Of a DNA stretch of 64,000 nt, positions 17,541 to 25,938 are shown in pieces; positions within the stretch are counted from its first letter, which is position 1; every line of letters begins with the position of its first letter. The notes under the pieces are model-generated. The model was not told the origin of the DNA. It searched no databases and saw nothing but the letters and a program-made list of their open reading frames with translations. This DNA is from an uncultured Pseudomonadota bacterium (GTDB lineage Bacteria; Myxococcota_A; UBA796; GCA-2862545), in assembly GCA_913061235.1 (NCBI GenBank), contig CAJXTB010000001.1:496001-560000 (forward strand), written 5' to 3'. The position numbers were made by a program, and so were the translations under genes.

Positions 17541-20057
17541 ATGCGTACTGAAGTCCACAAGTTTGGCGGAACTAGCGTTGGCACAGCCGACCGGATCCGC
17601 AATGCCGCCACCCTCGTCCAGACCACTGCAAAGGACACGCGCCTTGTCGTGGTCGCGTCTGCCATGTCCACGATTACGGACACTCTTCTGGCTACCGCTG
17701 ACGCTGCGAAACGAGGAGATACGCCGACTGTCACGGTCAACGTGGCGTTCATTCGAGACAAGCACCTCACTGCCTTAGACGCGCTGGACCCCGATGCCAC
17801 CGCTGTTCGGCAGGAACTCAACGCGCTGTGTGACGAGCTGCTCCAGCTGTACAACGCGGTCTTGTACAGCGGCGAAATCACGCCGCGCCTGCACGACCGC
17901 ATGGTGTCGATGGGCGAAAAACTCTCGATCCGATTGCTCGCCGCAGCCCTATTGGCTGTGGGGCAGGACAGCATCGCTCTGGACGCCGACCAGTTTCTCG
18001 AGACGGACGGAAACCACTGTGCCGCAAATCCACTCGGCGGCGTGGCTGACCGAAGCATCCAAGGCGCCCTCGGACACCATCTAGACGCCGGTCGCGTGTG
18101 CGTGGTCACCGGCTTCTGCGGGCGCGGACCCGATGGCGCCACAACCACCCTGGGACGAGGGGGTTCAGACTTGTCAGCCACCGTCCTGGCCGGCGCTCTC
18201 AACGCCGACAAAGTGATCATCTGGACGGACGTGCCCGGTGTCTTCAGCACCGACCCGCGCCTGGTTCCAGATGCCCGCGTCATCCCGCAGCTGAACTACC
18301 GAGAAGCCGCCGAGCTGTCGTTCTATGGCGCTAAGGTTCTGCACCAACGGACCATGATTCCGGTCGCGGACAAGCGCATTCCAGTGTGGACGCGAAGCTC
18401 GCTGGAGCCGAGCCTTCCTGGGACCGTGGTCAACGGCAGCTTTACGCCTGGAAGCCACCCTGTGAAGGGCATCAGCGCCATTCGCGGTCAAGCGCTGGTG
18501 TCGCTGGAAGGCAAGGGCATGGTGGGTGTGCCCGGTGTGGCGGCACGGCTGTTCTCAGCCCTCGCCGCCCGGGACGTCTCAGTGACCATGATCAGCCAGT
18601 CCAGCTCCGAGTCATCGGTGTGTCTGGCCATCCCTGAGGAGTCCGCCAATGTTGCCGAGATGGCCCTCAAGCGCGCATTCCGCGACGAGATGACCCGCGG
18701 AGATGTTGAAGAGATTCGCGTACGCACAGATGTCTGCTTGGTAGCCGCCGTCGGCCTGGGCATGGCACACCACCCTGGGGTTGCAGCCCGGGTCTTCCAG
18801 GCCATCTCAGCCGAAGGCGTCAACGTCCTAGCCATCGCCCAAGGAAGCAGTGAGCTCAACATCTCACTGGCGGTCACGAGCCAAGACGTAGGGGCCGCTC
18901 TGCGCTCCGTACACCGCGAGTTCGGCCTGCACCGTCAGGACACCGGTGATGACGACGCAGACCGCATGGACATCATCCTGCTCGGCTGCGGACGCGTCGG
19001 ACGCGCGTTTGTCGCACAGCTCCGAGCGCGCAACGCGCACATCATCGAGCGCTTTGGCATCAGCCCTCGAGTCGTCGGACTCGCAGACCGTTCGGGCTTC
19101 CTCTTGGACGCAAAGGGCCTATCTGACGACGCTATCGACCAAGCCCTAGGGCACAAAGCAAGCGGTGGCGCCCTTGCAAACTTGGACGACGGAATCGCCG
19201 CCGACTCCGCCGTCGCGCTCATTGATGCGGCCGCCGACTGGCGCATGGTTCGACCGGTCTTGGTAGACGTCAGCAACGCGGATTCCCACGATGCCTTTGC
19301 CGCAGCCCTGACCGCCGGATTCGACGTGGTGACCGCCAACAAGGTCCCCGTCGCCGACACCCTGGCCCGCTGGACCTCACTGACCACCTTGGCTGAGCGG
19401 ACCGGACGCATTCTCAAGGCCGAGGCCACCGTTGGCGCCGGACTGCCTGTTGTAGACACCCTAGAGACGCTGATTGCCACCGGCGACCGCGTAACCCGCG
19501 CCCAAGGGTGCTTCTCGGGCACGCTGGGCTTCTTGATGACCGCTGTCGAAGACGGAACGCCGCTCTCTGTGGCCGTAGAGCAGGCCATCGCTGCCGGGTT
19601 CACCGAGCCAGACCCGGTGGTCGACCTGTCTGGCATTGACGTGGCTCGAAAGGCTCTCATCCTCGCGCGCTACGCCAACATGGTGAGCGGAGACGTTGAG
19701 GTACAGCTGACCGGTTTGGTCCCAGCCGACTGGGCCGGCCTGCCACAGTCCGAGCTCATCACACGTATCCAGAGTCTAGACGCGGACATTGCCGCCCAGA
19801 CCGCCGACGCCAAGGCACGTGGCGAAGTCCTGCGCTTTGTCGCCAAGGTCGAGCCCGACAACATTGTCGTCGGCTTGCAGTCCGTCGCAGCCGACAGCCC
19901 CGTGGGGCGCCTGCGCGGCTCAGACAACTTGGTGGTCTTCGAGTCCGACCGCTACTCCGACCGTCCACTTGTCGTCAGCGGCCCAGGCGCCGGAATTGAG
20001 GTGACAGCCATGGGTGTGCTCGGAGACCTGCTACGAATCGTGGGAGAACGCCGATGA
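17541..20057 (+). CDS. thrA: Bifunctional aspartokinase / homoserine dehydrogenase
   Basis: Phosphorylates aspartate and reduces aspartate semialdehyde to homoserine, the first and third steps of threonine synthesis, in the cytoplasm. It has 838 residues, close to the usual length of about 820. The aspartokinase domain carries KFGGTSVG (7-14), GRGGSDLSAT (205-214) and TDVPGVFSTDPR (229-240). Two ACT regulatory domains follow (about 325-385 and 400-460, each with a GVPGVAAR- or HPGVAAR-like start). The homoserine dehydrogenase half begins with the NAD(P) fold GCGRVG (482-487) and later has TANKVPVA. The ACT pair suggests feedback inhibition by threonine. It is first in the thr operon and overlaps thrB by four bases (ATGA). 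Confidence 0.95.
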   Translation: MRTEVHKFGGTSVGTADRIRNAATLVQTTAKDTRLVVVASAMSTITDTLLATADAAKRGDTPTVTVNVAFIRDKHLTALDALDPDATAVRQELNALCDELLQLYNAVLYSGEITPRLHDRMVSMGEKLSIRLLAAALLAVGQDSIALDADQFLETDGNHCAANPLGGVADRSIQGALGHHLDAGRVCVVTGFCGRGPDGATTTLGRGGSDLSATVLAGALNADKVIIWTDVPGVFSTDPRLVPDARVIPQLNYREAAELSFYGAKVLHQRTMIPVADKRIPVWTRSSLEPSLPGTVVNGSFTPGSHPVKGISAIRGQALVSLEGKGMVGVPGVAARLFSALAARDVSVTMISQSSSESSVCLAIPEESANVAEMALKRAFRDEMTRGDVEEIRVRTDVCLVAAVGLGMAHHPGVAARVFQAISAEGVNVLAIAQGSSELNISLAVTSQDVGAALRSVHREFGLHRQDTGDDDADRMDIILLGCGRVGRAFVAQLRARNAHIIERFGISPRVVGLADRSGFLLDAKGLSDDAIDQALGHKASGGALANLDDGIAADSAVALIDAAADWRMVRPVLVDVSNADSHDAFAAALTAGFDVVTANKVPVADTLARWTSLTTLAERTGRILKAEATVGAGLPVVDTLETLIATGDRVTRAQGCFSGTLGFLMTAVEDGTPLSVAVEQAIAAGFTEPDPVVDLSGIDVARKALILARYANMVSGDVEVQLTGLVPADWAGLPQSELITRIQSLDADIAAQTADAKARGEVLRFVAKVEPDNIVVGLQSVAADSPVGRLRGSDNLVVFESDRYSDRPLVVSGPGAGIEVTAMGVLGDLLRIVGERR

Positions 20058-20983
20058 CCACCTCTGTGACCGTCTTTGCTCCGGCGACCGTCGCCAATCT
20101 CGCCACCGGCTACGACGTGCTGGGTCTCGCTGTTCAGGCGCCGGGAGACACCGTCACCGCCACCCTTGGGGGCCCCGGAGGCATCGTCATTGACCGCATC
20201 ACCGGCGACGACGGACGCTTGCCATTGGCCGCGTCCGACAACTGCGCCGGCATTGCAGCCATTGAGACCTGTAAGCACGCGGGTGTCTCCCCCGACATCA
20301 CGCTCACCGTGCACAAGGGTCTTCCGATTGGCTCGGGACTTGGAAGCAGCGCTGCCAGTGCTGCTGCTGCTGCTGTCGCCGTAAACACGTTGCTGGGAAA
20401 TCCACTTCGTAAGCGCGAGCTCATCGGCCCCTGCATGGAGGCCGAGGCGGTGGTGTCGGGTCGTCATGCAGACAACGTGGCGCCGTCCCTGCTGGGCGGA
20501 CTCGTCCTGGTCCGCTCCATTGATCCGCTCGATGTTGTGCGCCTGCCGATTGCCGAGTTCCTCCGCATTGTCGTGGTCACTCCAAAGTTCGAGCTGGCCA
20601 CACGCGACGCACGCAATGCCCTGCCCCAGTCCGTCGCTCTGGAGCACATGGTCACCTTTGGCGCCAACCTCGCAGGACTCGTGTCTGCCTGCTTCTCGGG
20701 TGACCTCGACTTGCTGGGCCGCTGCCTGGTGGACCCCATCGTCACCCCTGCGCGCGCCGCCCTCATCCCAGGCGCCACCCAGGTGATGCAGGCCGCCCTA
20801 GATGCGGGTGCTGTTGGCAGCTCCATCAGCGGCGCCGGTCCGTCCATGTTTGCCCTGTGTCGCTCAGACGCTTCGGCCCAGCGAGTGGGCCAAGCAATGG
20901 TGACCGCATTTGAACACGCTGGCCTGTCGACTACAGTGCTCATCAGCCCGGTAGACTGTCCGGGAGCTCGGGTCGTACACTGA
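20054..20983 (+). CDS. thrB: Homoserine kinase
   Basis: Phosphorylates homoserine with ATP to give O-phosphohomoserine, the substrate of the next gene product. This is a GHMP-family kinase of 309 residues, the usual size. The N-terminal APATVANLATGYD (9-21) matches the family's substrate-side motif. The phosphate-binding loop GLPIGSGLGSSAAS is at 89-102, and the C-terminal GSSISGAGPSMFAL is the third GHMP motif. The start overlaps the thrA stop as ATGA, so translation is coupled. thrC follows 18 bases downstream. Confidence 0.95.
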   Translation: MTTSVTVFAPATVANLATGYDVLGLAVQAPGDTVTATLGGPGGIVIDRITGDDGRLPLAASDNCAGIAAIETCKHAGVSPDITLTVHKGLPIGSGLGSSAASAAAAAVAVNTLLGNPLRKRELIGPCMEAEAVVSGRHADNVAPSLLGGLVLVRSIDPLDVVRLPIAEFLRIVVVTPKFELATRDARNALPQSVALEHMVTFGANLAGLVSACFSGDLDLLGRCLVDPIVTPARAALIPGATQVMQAALDAGAVGSSISGAGPSMFALCRSDASAQRVGQAMVTAFEHAGLSTTVLISPVDCPGARVVH

Positions 20984-21001
20984 CCGCTGGAGAGAGTCCC
21001 C

Positions 21002-22273
21002 ATGAAAGGCATTCACCTACGCTGTGACCGTGACGGTTCGACCTATGACGCCTCGGAAGTGCGCTACCGGAGCACTCTTGGCGAGCCGCTGGACGTGGTG
21101 CACGATCTGACAAAGCTCGCGGGGCTCACCACCGAGACCTTTGATGCCCGCTTGCGCTCACGCAATCCCCTCGACCGCTCCGGCGTGTGGCGCTTTCGTG
21201 AGCTGATTGCGCCAATTCCGGACAAGGACGTCGTCACCCGACGGGAGGGCAATACCAACCTGTATGACACACCACGTGTGGCCAGCTGGGTGGGTCTCGA
21301 CGCACTGCAGCTCAAACACGAAGGCGAGAACCCCACAGGCTCGTTCAAGGACCGCGGCATGACCGCTGCCATCAGCCTGGCCAAGTCGTTGGGTATGTCT
21401 CGCGTGGCGTGTGCATCGACCGGCAACACCTCCGCCTCCATGGCCGCCTACGCCGCTCAGGCCGGTATGCAGGGCATTGTGTTCATTCCAGACGGCAAGA
21501 TTGCCTACGGAAAGCTGTCCCAGGCCTTGGCCTACGGCGCGCGTACGCTTCAGATTGAGGGCGATTTTGATGACGCCATGACTCTGGTCCAAGAGGTGTG
21601 CGACGCCGAAGGCATCTACCTGGTCAACTCCATCAATCCGTTCCGCATCGAAGGCCAGAAGGCGATTGGCTTCGAGATTCTGCAGGACTTGGGCTGGAAG
21701 GTTCCCGACTGGATTGTGTTGCCCGGCGGAAACCTCGGCAACAACAGCGCCCTCGCAAAAGGCATGCAGGAGCTGTACGCCCTAGGCCTCATCGACCGAC
21801 TGCCGCGCATCGCCGTCATCCAAGCGGCAGGGGCAAACCCGCTGTTCACAGCATGGACAGCCGGAAACGACGTTGTACCCGTCAAGGCCGACACCCTGGC
21901 CTCGGCCATCAAGATTGGCGCACCCGTCTCCTGGCGCAAGTCCCTGCGAGGAATCGCGGCATGCAACGGCGTTGTCGCCCAAGCCACGGACCAGGAAATC
22001 CTAGACGCCAAGGCCCAGGTTGATGCTGCGGGAATTGGTGCCGAACCGGCAAGCTGCGCCACCGTGGCCGGGATCAAGATGCTCGTGAAGCAAGGGGTGA
22101 TTGCCCACGATGCGCATGTGGTAGGCATACTTACGGGACATCTGCTAAAAGACCCCGACCTGGTTGTTGGGTACCATCAGGGCACACTCAAAGACTTCGA
22201 CTTGACCTACGCCAATCCCCCTACCCGCATCTCGTCTACCCTAGCCGCGGTGCAGGCAGCCTTGGAAGACTAG
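21002..22273 (+). CDS. thrC: Threonine synthase
   Basis: PLP enzyme that converts O-phosphohomoserine to threonine. It has 423 residues. The PLP-lysine motif ENPTGSFKDRGM places the Schiff-base lysine at Lys116, and STGNTSASMAAYAA is the phosphate/substrate loop. The glycine-rich PGGNLGN loop lies further along. The N-terminus has the short extension common in the branch of threonine synthases that resemble cysteate/threonine synthases. A GGAGAGA ribosome site precedes the ATG. With thrA and thrB it completes the aspartate-semialdehyde-to-threonine branch in one transcript. Confidence 0.95.
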   Translation: MKGIHLRCDRDGSTYDASEVRYRSTLGEPLDVVHDLTKLAGLTTETFDARLRSRNPLDRSGVWRFRELIAPIPDKDVVTRREGNTNLYDTPRVASWVGLDALQLKHEGENPTGSFKDRGMTAAISLAKSLGMSRVACASTGNTSASMAAYAAQAGMQGIVFIPDGKIAYGKLSQALAYGARTLQIEGDFDDAMTLVQEVCDAEGIYLVNSINPFRIEGQKAIGFEILQDLGWKVPDWIVLPGGNLGNNSALAKGMQELYALGLIDRLPRIAVIQAAGANPLFTAWTAGNDVVPVKADTLASAIKIGAPVSWRKSLRGIAACNGVVAQATDQEILDAKAQVDAAGIGAEPASCATVAGIKMLVKQGVIAHDAHVVGILTGHLLKDPDLVVGYHQGTLKDFDLTYANPPTRISSTLAAVQAALED

Positions 22274-22275
22274 AC

Positions 22276-22515
22276 ATGCGTCTATTGCTGCTACTCCTGC
22301 CCCTCATGGCCTGCCGTGACCGCACACCCCCACCGCCAGCCTGTGACGGTGTGAACGAAGCAATCACCACCGCCTGTCGTGTTCCGCCGCCGCTAGATTG
22401 TGAGACGGCAAGCGACGAGTTCATTCGCTGCATCGACAAAGTGGCGAGCGAAGCAACAGCCTGCGCACCCATGCGTCAGGCGATTTCTCGGTGTATAATC
22501 AAGCACAGCAACTGA
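22276..22515 (+). CDS. Small Cys-rich lipoprotein
   Basis: A 79-residue predicted lipoprotein starting two bases after the thrC stop, with its GGAAG ribosome site inside the thrC end. The signal peptide ends LPLMAC (Cys13). The mature part is short, Pro-rich at first, and has five further cysteines (about residues 23, 34, 42, 52 and 62, plus one near the end), some in a CxxxxxxxxxC spacing suggesting a helical hairpin. No family recognised. Co-transcription with thrABC is likely from spacing, but a link to threonine metabolism is not implied. It ends ten bases from a convergent gene. Confidence 0.7.
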   Translation: MRLLLLLLPLMACRDRTPPPPACDGVNEAITTACRVPPPLDCETASDEFIRCIDKVASEATACAPMRQAISRCIIKHSN

Positions 22516-22525
22516 CGGTTGGGCG

Positions 22526-25500
22526 CTACTTCGTCACACCCACGTTCTTCAGCGTAATCGCGCCGACGGTTCCCTCAATTGCGGTGCCCTCTTCGGCCGT
22601 CTTATCAATACTGACCTGGCCTGCCTCAATCGCAGCGCCGTCTGCCTGCACAGACGAGCCGCCAGCGCCTAGGCGAAGCGAGCTGGTGAGGAAGCGGGTG
22701 AAGGTCATCACCAGGTCTTCCTGGCCGGCCTTGTTGACGCTAACCACATTGTCGGTCTGGTTCTCGCCTGCCAGTGTGACCGAGTTGCCGTCACCGAGGC
22801 CTACGTTGCCGTTGCGCATGCGGACGTCCGCAGAGAGGTTGGCGTTTGCCATGTCGAAACTGTCTGCGACGGAGCCAGGCTTGGGCCCTGTCGACGGCCC
22901 CGCGGCCGCTCTGTCTGCCGCAACGTTCGCGTGGTTGGCCACGCTCGTGTCGATGGTCTTGCCGAGGCCCATGGACTTGCCCAGGTTGATGTTGGGTGCG
23001 CCTGCCAGGTTCGCCTTGAGCCTGCTGTCTTGGTCTACGTAAGCACCACGCACGCCGACCCATGCCGGCCCGCCCAAGTTGCGGCTGAAGTCCGCTCGGG
23101 CTGCGCCGGGAACAATGTGGCCATCGCGGACAGCAACGTTGGCGTCCATCTGGGTGCCATCTTTGACGTTCAGTCGCCCGAGGCCCTCACCGTACTTGCC
23201 AGAATTCATGGGTATCGACGCGCGGATATCGGCGTCTTGTACCGCACCGCCAAGGGCACGAATCATGTCTGGATTGGGGCCACTGGACTCCCCAGAAGTA
23301 ATGGCCCGACCGCTGATACCGCGTGCGGTAACGTCGCTGGCCCCGCCGGTGAAGCCGTCCGGCCCCATGTTGGCCGCTGCACCACGTACACCCAAGGCGT
23401 CCACGTTTGCAGACATGCCATCCCCGCGATGGGCAATCTGGGTCGCATCCAGGGAGGACAGGCCCACGTGCGTAGACGCGCCGTCATGGACTCCACTCAT
23501 GCCAGAGGCATTGACCTCGCCAACCGTGGTTCCACCCGTGCGAAGCTTCTGGGCGCGCAGGGCGTCCACACCACCGCTCATGGCATTGCCATCACGCTCG
23601 CCCCTCACGCCGCTGACCCAGACAGCACCAGCTCCGTGCTGACCCATATCGATGCCCGCAGCGCTCGCCGCATTCACAGAGACGCTGCTCTTGTCCGGTC
23701 CGTGCGACCCGCTCGCTCCCACAATCGACGCGGTCCGGACTGTGCCATTGGCCGTCGAGATGCCCGACGCATCCAAACCATCAAGACCACCGCTGATGAC
23801 CTCACCGTTCTTGCCGACCGTCAGGCCCTTTGCATGGATGGCCTCGACCGCGTTGTCGCCTGAGCGCACACCCGACACATTCAGTTGGTCGACACTGCCC
23901 GAGCTCGCTGTCGGGCCGTGCGTTCCTTGTACGCCGGACACCGACGCCCCGGCCACGGTGGTGCCGTCGTAGCTGGCCCCCCCCACAGATAGTGAGTTTA
24001 GGGAGCCCGTCATGGTCTCGCCTTTCCGGTCAAAGGCCGCTTGGTCAATGGCGACGTCGTTCACGCCGAGCGCCTTTCCGCCAATGCTGCTGCGCAAGCC
24101 GCTGACTGACCCTGACTCTAGCGAGCCACTCATCGCATCCTTGCTGGACGCGAACGAGCCTCCTGTCAACTCCACACCGCCAACCGAGTGCTCACCCGAC
24201 TGAATGTCGTTCACCGACAGACTGTTCATGCCGGCAGCGACGCTACCATTGCCAGACTCCACCTTGACGCCGCGTCCGTCCATGGAGCCAATCGTTGTTC
24301 CCGCGGCGTTAATGCCTTGGGCCCGTACCCGACCGGTTGAGTACGTCGCGTCATTCCGTCCACGCTGGGTCGTACTGAAGTGGTCCACTCCAATCGACTC
24401 AACCGACGTGTCCTTGACCTGGAGCTGGTTGACGTCTGCCCGGGTGGCATTGATGCCGACATGCGCGGTGCCATCTTCCGTTCGGCTCAAGTCAAAGCCG
24501 CCGTCGCGGACGTAGGCGGAGCCCATGCTGAGGTTGTTGGCATTGAGACCAGTCGCCTGTGCATTTCCCACGCTTCCAGACGCGGTCACGCCGGCCGATG
24601 TGTTCTGTGCAGACATGTTCAGGTTGGACGCAGACGCACTACCAAGCCTCAAATTGCCTGCTTGCAGGCCATTAAGCGACGCACCACCCATGCCTACATT
24701 CGTGTTCCACGACTCCCCATTCAAGCCGGAGCCAGAGACGGACAGGTCGGAGACGCTGGCACTGTCGAGCGATGTCTTTCCAGACACGCCGTTCACGTTC
24801 ATGCTCTTCGCGGCAAGGGCTAGGTCGCCGTTGCCGTAGTCGGCAGACAAGTCGGACATGGATGCGCCGGCAATCTTGTCACCCGAGGCCGTTGAGACAT
24901 TCCCAACCGAGGCGCTGCTGACAGCGACCGTGTGTTCTGTTCCGTTCTCACCCTGCCGCATGTCCACGCGGGCGCCAGAAATCGAGGTCTCACCAATGGT
25001 GTTTCCCTTGCTAGAAGCACCACTGGCGGCAATCGAGCCCGCCTCAACAAATCCCGTGCCTTCTTGCTGGTTGATTCCACCATTGAGCGCGTCCACGCGC
25101 ACCTGTTCGGCACCACCGTCCGCACTCTTGAACCCGTCAATCACTGCACTGGACACATAGAACCGAGCTGCAGAGTCCTGCCCGGTAGGCATGTCGCTGC
25201 CCTCACCACTCACGTTCATGTTCGTGCGGCCCAACTGCACGCTCGTGGCGGAGATGTCGCCGTTCTTGGTGTGCGCCGTGATGCTGTCTGCAATGGCCGA
25301 GCTGAACTGAATGTCCACGCCGGTCTTGGTGGCATTGCCAACGAGCGGCAGGCCACCTTCGCCCTTGATGCTGATGCGCAGGTCGCGAATCGTGGCGCCT
25401 TTTGTGGTCAACGTGGGAGTGTTGACGCCCATAATGCGAACTTCTTTCGACACAATCGTCATGGTGTCGTTCTTGTAGTCCAGCTCCATCATGACTTCGT

Positions 25501-25864
25501 TGGCACCTTCTGCCGAGCGGTCGAGCTGAATCTGATTGCGCACGTCTTCCGGCATCAGGTCCAAGACCTCATCCATGTCTGTAGACACGGACACCTTGCG
25601 GTCCTTCCAGTCCACGTCCATGTCCGACGACGCCAACACATCCCAGGCATCACCCACGGTCTCTTTGGCGCTGTCGACTGTCTCACCCACCGCCGTGGAG
25701 ACGTCATCGTAGGTGTCTGCGATCCAGGAACCAGCGCGCTTCCACCAGGGAGGCGCCTCGGCTGGGCCATTCGGGGAACGGGCCGGGGCATCGGTACCGT
25801 TTTGGGCGCTAGTTGCAGAGCGCGTGGCCTGATTGCCCCGCTGCTGCCGACGTTGTTTAGACAT
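22526..25864 (-). CDS. Giant repeat protein, probable beta-solenoid, function unknown
   Basis: A 1112-residue protein without signal peptide. The N-terminus is Gln/Arg/Asn-rich, then a Trp-containing amphipathic stretch (about 38-75), then a compact acidic segment (about 80-200). From roughly residue 210 to 880 a unit of about 38 residues repeats many times, with the loose pattern Leu-x3-Gly-Ile/Val-x2-Gly-x3-Val-x3-x-x-Gly-Val-x-Gly, rich in Ser, Gly, Ala and Val. Such spacing with alternating small and hydrophobic residues fits a beta-solenoid. The C-terminal 230 residues are less regular. The start ATG has a GGGAG ribosome site. It stands alone in its transcription unit. No enzyme motif and no export signal was seen; a structural or adhesin-like role is one guess among several. 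Confidence 0.7.
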   Translation of the reverse strand: MSKQRRQQRGNQATRSATSAQNGTDAPARSPNGPAEAPPWWKRAGSWIADTYDDVSTAVGETVDSAKETVGDAWDVLASSDMDVDWKDRKVSVSTDMDEVLDLMPEDVRNQIQLDRSAEGANEVMMELDYKNDTMTIVSKEVRIMGVNTPTLTTKGATIRDLRISIKGEGGLPLVGNATKTGVDIQFSSAIADSITAHTKNGDISATSVQLGRTNMNVSGEGSDMPTGQDSAARFYVSSAVIDGFKSADGGAEQVRVDALNGGINQQEGTGFVEAGSIAASGASSKGNTIGETSISGARVDMRQGENGTEHTVAVSSASVGNVSTASGDKIAGASMSDLSADYGNGDLALAAKSMNVNGVSGKTSLDSASVSDLSVSGSGLNGESWNTNVGMGGASLNGLQAGNLRLGSASASNLNMSAQNTSAGVTASGSVGNAQATGLNANNLSMGSAYVRDGGFDLSRTEDGTAHVGINATRADVNQLQVKDTSVESIGVDHFSTTQRGRNDATYSTGRVRAQGINAAGTTIGSMDGRGVKVESGNGSVAAGMNSLSVNDIQSGEHSVGGVELTGGSFASSKDAMSGSLESGSVSGLRSSIGGKALGVNDVAIDQAAFDRKGETMTGSLNSLSVGGASYDGTTVAGASVSGVQGTHGPTASSGSVDQLNVSGVRSGDNAVEAIHAKGLTVGKNGEVISGGLDGLDASGISTANGTVRTASIVGASGSHGPDKSSVSVNAASAAGIDMGQHGAGAVWVSGVRGERDGNAMSGGVDALRAQKLRTGGTTVGEVNASGMSGVHDGASTHVGLSSLDATQIAHRGDGMSANVDALGVRGAAANMGPDGFTGGASDVTARGISGRAITSGESSGPNPDMIRALGGAVQDADIRASIPMNSGKYGEGLGRLNVKDGTQMDANVAVRDGHIVPGAARADFSRNLGGPAWVGVRGAYVDQDSRLKANLAGAPNINLGKSMGLGKTIDTSVANHANVAADRAAAGPSTGPKPGSVADSFDMANANLSADVRMRNGNVGLGDGNSVTLAGENQTDNVVSVNKAGQEDLVMTFTRFLTSSLRLGAGGSSVQADGAAIEAGQVSIDKTAEEGTAIEGTVGAITLKNVGVTK

Positions 25865-25892
25865 GATGTCTCCCGAGGAGTGAGAGACCCTG

Positions 25893-25926
25893 AGTATAGC
25901 GGCTCATTCTCAATGAACGGTGTCAA
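25893..25926 (-). promoter_or_regulatory. Possible sigma-70-type promoter for the 1112-residue repeat protein
   Basis: On the minus strand a perfect TTGACA (plus-strand 25921-25926) is followed by TATACT (plus-strand 25893-25898), about 30 bases before the ATG at 25864. The gap of 22 bases between hexamers is longer than the usual 16-18, so the two may not work together. The gap starts right after the stop of the upstream lipoprotein gene. Confidence 0.35.
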
Positions 25927-25938
25927 ATCCTCTGTGAA

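Noticed and set aside
17466-17765. Upstream extension of the PgsC-like frame by 100 residues
   Set aside because: It is antisense to the conserved N-terminus of thrA and reads as a polar, basic sequence; the protein proper begins at the ATG at 17465 just before its first membrane helix.
22931-23863. 310-codon open frame on the plus strand
   Set aside because: It is the mirror of the repetitive minus-strand gene; repeats on one strand keep stop codons out of the other.
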